From assembly GCA_028284395.1 (NCBI GenBank), contig JANQRV010000071.1, positions 1-38,675 of the forward strand: a stretch of DNA of 38,675 nt, given 5' to 3'. This DNA comes from Saprospiraceae bacterium (lineage in GTDB: Bacteria; Bacteroidota; Bacteroidia; Chitinophagales; Saprospiraceae). This document shows, piece by piece, positions 34,949-38,675 of the stretch. Position 1 is the first letter of the stretch. Every line of letters begins with the position of its first letter. The position numbers and the translations under genes were made by a program. The notes under the pieces are model-generated. The model saw only the letters and a program-made list of their open reading frames with translations. It had not been told where the DNA came from and did not search any database.

Positions 34949-35371
34949 CTAACCAATTATTGCAATCGCGAAACCAAATAAAGCAATGATTAAACAAAGT
35001 GGTGCGTACACAATTGTGTCGAGACGTGCAAAATCAGTGCCTTTCACCTTTTTGAAAAAACCGACGTAATTGAATTCGCCGATGGCCCGCAGCAGAAATA
35101 TCACGGGGATAGCCCATCCGATAAAATTGGTGAACCAAGCCGGCAGGATGGAGGGGACCAAAGAGGAGTCGATCAAATAGAAGGAGGACAAAGCGGTTAG
35201 TCCGATGCCTACCATCGCGCAATCAAATCTTTCGGGGCGGAATAGTTTTTCTCCGTTTGGTTTGGACGGCAACGCTCCTTCGAATGCCCATCGACCACCC
35301 AGCGCCCAGAAAAAGTGTAACAGGGCCAGGGAAAAGAGTATTAAGAATTGGAGAATCGATAATCCAGTCAT
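34949..35371 (-). CDS. DUF3995 small membrane protein
   Basis: 140 aa with four hydrophobic helices (LSILQFLILFSLALLHFFWA, VGIGLTALSSFYLI, FIGWAIPVIFLLRAIG, and the C-terminal IVYAPLCLIIALFGFAIAII split). The segment HFFWALGGRWAFEGALP is the mark of the DUF3995 family of membrane proteins with no known function. It follows the methyltransferase gene by 67 bp on the same strand. Confidence 0.82.
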   Translation of the reverse strand: MTGLSILQFLILFSLALLHFFWALGGRWAFEGALPSKPNGEKLFRPERFDCAMVGIGLTALSSFYLIDSSLVPSILPAWFTNFIGWAIPVIFLLRAIGEFNYVGFFKKVKGTDFARLDTIVYAPLCLIIALFGFAIAIIG

Positions 35372-35438
35372 TTGTTTATGATTACAACTTCAATCAATGA
35401 ATTTAACAATAATTTTTTCCCGATTTTCTGTCGGCGTT

Positions 35439-36197
35439 TTATTTTCGTAATAATGCGGTTACACATTGCAACTCTTCTTCCAATTCCCGACATTCCCGAA
35501 TTTGATTTTCCACATAAGCACTGAATACGGGCTTCAGATCCGGATGTTTTTCATTGAGTTCCTGGGCTCGCTTTTTAATCGATTCCGTATTGGCCTTATT
35601 GACTTGTTTCAACTGCTCGCGATCCCATTTGATCACTTCGACCAATCTTAAATCACTTGCCTGCAATTGATCGTAAAATACCTCTTGGTCGGGGTAATCT
35701 CCATGCCCAGGCGCTAAGGAATACAAGGATTCGAAAATGATCCACCCACGTATGGATACTGCAACCCCAATGCGCTTGAGAGTGTGTTCTATGTCCCCAA
35801 GGATGTCGGAGTCATGTCCGTAGATGGCCAAGTCAATGTTTTGATAATCATTTAGTGCGTCCCTGATGTCCCCAACCAGGAATTGCAAATTTCCCCTTGT
35901 TTCCGAAGTATCCGCATATTGCCGCGCCGATCGGATGAAGGCCGGCATGATGTCAATTCCAATTCCCTTACAATTTAATTGTTGCCCCAATTTGATCAAA
36001 GTCTCACCCTTTCCACACCCTAAATCTACCATTAACTGCAGGGAATTGGTCGGGATGTGCTTTTGGACCAATTGGAGAACATATTCTGGAATGCTCCCCA
36101 GGCCCCAAAGGTCCTGAAGCAGATAGGGAAGATAGGGAAATACGGCCCGATCCGAAGCGTCCAGTGAATCGAGGAAATCTTGACTAAGGTCCTTCAT
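35439..36197 (-). CDS. class I SAM-dependent methyltransferase
   Basis: 252 aa. Motif I is VDLGCGKGETLIKLG (about 57-71), then GIGIDIMPAFIRSARQYA (about 78-95), then FLVGDIRDAL, the order expected of Methyltransf_25-type enzymes. The C-terminal third is helical and charged (ELNEKHPDLKPVFSAYVENQ), perhaps a substrate-binding lid. The substrate is not known. It is divergent from the SSB operon across about 250 bp that holds a palindrome (see 36292). Confidence 0.82.
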   Translation of the reverse strand: MKDLSQDFLDSLDASDRAVFPYLPYLLQDLWGLGSIPEYVLQLVQKHIPTNSLQLMVDLGCGKGETLIKLGQQLNCKGIGIDIMPAFIRSARQYADTSETRGNLQFLVGDIRDALNDYQNIDLAIYGHDSDILGDIEHTLKRIGVAVSIRGWIIFESLYSLAPGHGDYPDQEVFYDQLQASDLRLVEVIKWDREQLKQVNKANTESIKKRAQELNEKHPDLKPVFSAYVENQIRECRELEEELQCVTALLRK

Positions 36198-36291
36198 AGA
36201 GTGTTAGTTAAATGAGGGTTTTGTATATTCTTGCTAGAATTAAAATTTACTAATGAAGTCAATGAAAATAGGGGTTAAGGCGGTTTTAATT

Positions 36292-36324
36292 GTTTGTAGT
36301 CGGTTACAAACGACTACAAACGAC
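36292..36324. promoter_or_regulatory. 11-bp perfect inverted repeat with overlapping direct repeat
   Basis: GTTTGTAGTCG and CGACTACAAAC flank an 8-bp spacer (36292-36321); within them TACAAACGAC occurs twice in tandem (36305-36324). It lies between divergent genes, 160 bp before the small-protein/SSB operon, so an operator is likely, though a related sequence at 10696 (at a gene end) suggests instead a dispersed repeat family. Confidence 0.5.
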
Positions 36325-36364
36325 ATTAGCCGCTTATTAAACGAATAACCCTTGCTATCTCCCT

Positions 36365-36372
36365 TATCTTTG
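36365..36372 (+). promoter_or_regulatory. TAnnTTTG promoter box for the SSB operon
   Basis: TATCTTTG matches the -7 consensus exactly and lies 80 bp upstream of the ATG at 36452; no convincing TTG is seen 17-19 bp before it. A TTAAGGGTA element follows at 36386-36394, inside the expected leader. Confidence 0.45.
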
Positions 36373-36451
36373 TATTGTCAATCAAATTAAGGGTACAGGA
36401 AAGACTCCCAAAAGTCAAACATAAGAAGCATCTATACTTAATACCAAAGAA

Positions 36452-36595
36452 ATGATTAATGAAGTAGAATTTTGGCTGTCGGTAGTCAAAATAAGCATCA
36501 GCCTGTATGGGATTGTAAGGTCGGGGAATTGGAAAATGTCGCAGGAATTGAAAGACCATCTTTCGGACCTTTTCGAATTCATCTTGGAAAACTAA
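36452..36595 (+). CDS. 47-residue protein, unknown, first gene of the SSB operon
   Basis: An ATG opens 47 codons ending in TAA 14 bp before the S23-type gene. The product has a hydrophobic N-terminal helix (VEFWLSVVKISISLYGIV) and an amphipathic acidic C-terminal half (MSQELKDHLSDLFEFILE), which looks like real protein rather than chance. The tight spacing, same strand and upstream promoter box support it as a gene. It is not recognised; it may bind the membrane or pack on the four-helix bundle encoded next. Confidence 0.55.
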   Translation: MINEVEFWLSVVKISISLYGIVRSGNWKMSQELKDHLSDLFEFILEN

Positions 36596-36609
36596 CAAAA
36601 GAAAACATC

Positions 36610-37005
36610 ATGTCAACGAATTGTAAATTAGAAGAATTTGCCTGCTGGCAAGCTGCTCGAGTATTGGTCAAAAACAGCTATCAGGTAAGTAAAATTGGCT
36701 CCCTGGCCGAAGACGATTACTTAAAGAAAGAACTTTGTGCAAAGGCCATACAAATCATGAATGAAATTGCCGAATGCCCCGCTGCCTCCAATAAAAAGGA
36801 GGTACGGCAATACCTCGGCAGGGCCAGCAGAGGATGTTATGAGATCAAAAGTCTTCTCTTTGCCATTGAAGACCTGGCCTACCTGCCGCCCAATATGGTG
36901 GGTGGTCTGCATCAGCATGTGGACATTGTACTTGGTCGTATTGAGGATTCCCTGGTGCAGTTGAGCAAACAAATTAACCTTGGCTTTCTATCCATTCAAT
37001 TATAA
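36610..37005 (+). CDS. S23-type four-helix bundle protein
   Basis: 131 aa from the ATG at 36610; a longer frame from 36472 is rejected because it runs through the 47-codon gene in another frame. The pattern of four amphipathic helices (LEEFACWQAARVLVKNSYQVSK, KELCAKAIQIMNEIAECP, EVRQYLGRASRGCYEIKSLLF and a C-terminal helix, given in parts) with the central LxxAxRGxxEI is that of the TIGR02436 four-helix family. Members are encoded inside 23S rRNA insertions in some bacteria, and relatives (Avd) assist reverse transcriptases; no such partner is present here. Its function in an SSB operon is unknown. The gene ends 10 bp before the first ssb. Confidence 0.82.
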   Translation: MSTNCKLEEFACWQAARVLVKNSYQVSKIGSLAEDDYLKKELCAKAIQIMNEIAECPAASNKKEVRQYLGRASRGCYEIKSLLFAIEDLAYLPPNMVGGLHQHVDIVLGRIEDSLVQLSKQINLGFLSIQL

Positions 37006-37015
37006 AACAAATGAT

Positions 37016-37345
37016 ATGAATAATTTACGCAACAAAGTACAATTGATCGGCAATGTTGGAGAAGAAGTAGAATATCTCCAGTTATCAAATGGTAAACCTA
37101 TGGCCCGCGTACCCATCGCTACCAAGGAAATTCAACAGAATGCACACGGTGAAAAAGTAGTAGAGATCCAATGGCACCACTTGGTAGGATGGGGAGATAC
37201 GGCTGACTTCATGAATGTGCTGCTTAAAAAGGGGAAGGAAGTGGCCATTCAGGGAAAACTAAAACATCATTCCTACAAAGGCGATGATGGAAAATATCGC
37301 TTCTACTCGGAGGTCATCGTTAGTGAATTCATGTTGTTAAGCTGA
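37016..37345 (+). CDS. ssb: single-stranded DNA-binding protein, short form (first)
   Basis: 109 aa from the ATG at 37016. It is an OB fold alone: NKVQLIGNVGEEVEYLQLSNGKPMARVPIAT, EIQWHHLVGWGDTADFMNVLLKKGKEVAIQGKL, YRFYSEVIVSEFMLL (read in parts), with the Trp-rich core of SSB. It stops right after the OB fold, so the Gly-rich linker and the acidic DDDIPF-like tip that recruits repair proteins are both missing. It is part of the small-protein/S23/ssb/ssb operon, 40 bp from a second paralogue. Confidence 0.86.
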   Translation: MNNLRNKVQLIGNVGEEVEYLQLSNGKPMARVPIATKEIQQNAHGEKVVEIQWHHLVGWGDTADFMNVLLKKGKEVAIQGKLKHHSYKGDDGKYRFYSEVIVSEFMLLS

Positions 37346-37385
37346 GTGCGACAACTTCAATTACTCAATTTCAAAATCAAAAATC

Positions 37386-37757
37386 ATGTACAACAACTTA
37401 AAAAACTCCGTTACCCTCATTGGACATTTAGGTAAGGACCCGGAGACCAGAGAGTATGCTCAGGGAAAGAAAGTGACGAGATTTACGCTTGCCACGAATG
37501 ATTACTACAAAAATAATGAAGGGGAACGCATGCAGCGGACCCAGTGGCACAATTGTGTCGCTTTCGGGAAATCGGCAGAGTTGATCACTACGCTATTGCG
37601 GAAAGGAAAGAAGATTGCTCTACAAGGTAAATTAGAATATCGGGACTATGAGGACAAGGACGGAAATAAGCGGAAACTTTCCGAGATCATTATTAACGAA
37701 TTCCACCTCTTGGATAAATTGGAAGAATCCATCAAAGAGGAGCCGATAGCAGCTTAA
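37386..37757 (+). CDS. ssb: single-stranded DNA-binding protein, short form (second)
   Basis: 123 aa. An OB fold (NSVTLIGHLGKDPETREYAQGKKVTRFTLATND, TQWHNCVAFGKSAELITTLLRKGKKIALQGKLEYRDYEDKDG, SEIIINEFHLL, in parts) is followed by only a 13-residue acidic tail (KLEESIKEEPIAA) and again no DDDIPF. It is closer to standard SSB than the first copy (GHLGKDPETR, YEDKDGNKR). Two unlike SSBs side by side suggest hetero-oligomers or a specialised role, for example in DNA uptake or recombination. A terminator-like hairpin follows. Confidence 0.88.
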   Translation: MYNNLKNSVTLIGHLGKDPETREYAQGKKVTRFTLATNDYYKNNEGERMQRTQWHNCVAFGKSAELITTLLRKGKKIALQGKLEYRDYEDKDGNKRKLSEIIINEFHLLDKLEESIKEEPIAA

Positions 37758-37769
37758 ACGGCAACGGGC

Positions 37770-37810
37770 ATTAGTAGCGAGCAGCGGCTGGTATGCCGCC
37801 TGCTACTAAT
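37770..37810. terminator. bidirectional terminator-like hairpin
   Basis: ATTAGTAGC pairs with GCTACTAAT, and inside them GCAGCGGC pairs with GCCGCCTGC with one bulge. A short T run follows on the plus side. It lies between the convergent second ssb and the aldehyde dehydrogenase gene. Confidence 0.65.
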
Positions 37811-37839
37811 TTAGAATTTTTGTTGGTGCATTAAGCAAG

Positions 37840-38675
37840 TTATCGTTTGGCCACACCGTCTACCAATCTCAAAATACCTAAGGGGTTTTCATCCCTCAAT
37901 TCCGCTGGTAGTAAGAATTGTGGGAAATTCTGATAACAAAGTGGTCTGGAAAATCGGGTGATTGCAGCTGTTCCAACGGAAGTCATTCGACTATCGGTCG
38001 TCGCTGGGAAAGGGCCGCCATGCACCATAGAAGGACACACTTCGACTCCCGTTGGGAAGCCATTGATCAAAAGTCTTCCTACTTTTCTTTCAAGTATTTC
38101 GAGTAAGTCTCGATATTCTTTTAAATCTTCTTCAGTGGCCTGTAGCGTAGCCGTGAGGTGGCCGTCGAGTGCTTTGGCCATGTCGAGCAGTTCTGCTTTG
38201 TTATCAGCAGAAATGAGTAGGGTAGAGGGGCCAAAAACTTCGTGCTCCAATACTTGATTGGCCAAAAAGGACTTTGCCGAGGCCTGGAAAACATTGGGAA
38301 CCCCCTGTACTCCATCACCTTCGTTATGGCCCGTCGCCAACAAGGCTACACCCGGCTGCTCGGCCAGTTGTTCGACACCCCGGACATAGTTGTCGTGTAT
38401 CCCAGGTGTTAACATCGTTGCGGATCCGGCCTTATCAAAATGACCCGTTACCTGATTGGCAAAGGTTTGAGCTTCTTCAGAGTTGATCGTCACGGTTAAG
38501 CCAGGGTTTGTACAAAATTGGCCAACCCCAAGGGTAACCGAACCCAATAACCCCTGGGCTATTTGTTCTTTACGTTCCCGAAGTGCTCCGGGTAGGATAA
38601 ATACTGGGTTGGTACTTCCCATTTCAGCATATACTGGGATGGGCTCCGAGCGCCGGTTTGCTTCATCAAAAATGG
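37840..38675 (-). CDS. aldehyde dehydrogenase, 2,5-dioxovalerate type (partial)
   Basis: The C-terminal 277 residues; the 5' end lies beyond the window and the frame is open to the last base (FDEANRRSEPIPVYAEMGS). The catalytic Cys is in GVGQFCTNPG and the NADP-binding/Glu segment reads EMGSTNPV. The run CTNPGL, the later EVFGPSTLL and the ending GILRLVDGVAKR match the alpha-ketoglutarate semialdehyde (2,5-dioxovalerate) dehydrogenases of the arabinose, galactarate and hydroxyproline routes. Which of these routes applies depends on genes outside the window. Confidence 0.88.
   Translation of the reverse strand, partial: IFDEANRRSEPIPVYAEMGSTNPVFILPGALRERKEQIAQGLLGSVTLGVGQFCTNPGLTVTINSEEAQTFANQVTGHFDKAGSATMLTPGIHDNYVRGVEQLAEQPGVALLATGHNEGDGVQGVPNVFQASAKSFLANQVLEHEVFGPSTLLISADNKAELLDMAKALDGHLTATLQATEEDLKEYRDLLEILERKVGRLLINGFPTGVEVCPSMVHGGPFPATTDSRMTSVGTAAITRFSRPLCYQNFPQFLLPAELRDENPLGILRLVDGVAKR

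Noticed and set aside
36472..36609. Longer start for the S23-type protein
   Set aside because: The extra 46 residues are an out-of-frame reading of the 47-codon gene, and the family starts at the ATG at 36610.
36610..37005. Diversity-generating retroelement suggested by the Avd-like bundle
   Set aside because: No reverse transcriptase and no template/variable repeat pair are seen in the window.

Overview
The window looks like chromosomal DNA of a Bacteroidota bacterium, perhaps from the Saprospiria/Cytophagia side of the phylum (inferred from family content; no rRNA is present to check it). The signs are a FecI-type sigma factor / FecR / STN-TonB receptor / DUF4249 lipoprotein cluster, two tandem eight-helix FtsX/MacB-like permeases, many lipoproteins, a membrane-anchored helix-turn-helix regulator of a type common in this phylum, few Shine-Dalgarno sites, and promoter-like TAnnTTTG boxes. 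No rRNA, tRNA, CRISPR array, transposase or phage gene was seen.

Layout. 1-3.9 kb: a 9-bp tandem repeat, then (minus) a GNAT protein translationally overlapped with an A-T-TE NRPS-like enzyme. 3.9-5.7 kb: a methyltransferase (minus) divergent from an EamA transporter (plus). 5.7-10.6 kb: a minus-strand run of PIF1-like helicase, CYTH protein, PhzF protein, RluF and a small lipoprotein. 10.7-17 kb: a membrane-tethered HTH protein divergent from a secreted S41 peptidase, a secreted LamG/DUF1080-like protein and a CBM9-serine hydrolase fusion. 17-24.4 kb: an MBL hydrolase and an exported unknown (minus), then two ABC permeases (plus). 24.4-26.9 kb: a double-repeat lipoprotein, an Asp/Glu-racemase homologue lacking both usual catalytic Cys, and an HD-type protein (minus). 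27-33.2 kb: the sigma/anti-sigma/TonB/DUF4249 cluster and a further lipoprotein. 33.2-36.2 kb: a Baeyer-Villiger-type monooxygenase, a DUF3995 membrane protein and a methyltransferase. 36.4-37.8 kb: a compact operon of a 47-residue protein, an S23-type four-helix bundle and two single-stranded-DNA-binding proteins. 37.8 kb to the end: a partial aldehyde dehydrogenase.

Most notable: (1) the FecI-like sigma gene is cut by one in-frame TGA between regions 2 and 4 while its FecR and STN-TonB partners are intact; (2) the A-T-TE enzyme has a Cys in the thioesterase nucleophile position and lacks the Asp that normally holds a substrate alpha-amino group; (3) the small-protein/S23/SSB/SSB operon, whose SSBs lack the usual acidic tip; (4) short-unit (9-10 bp) repeats in at least five gene-end or intergenic places, and an AAGGGTA motif in the leaders of three separate transcription units.
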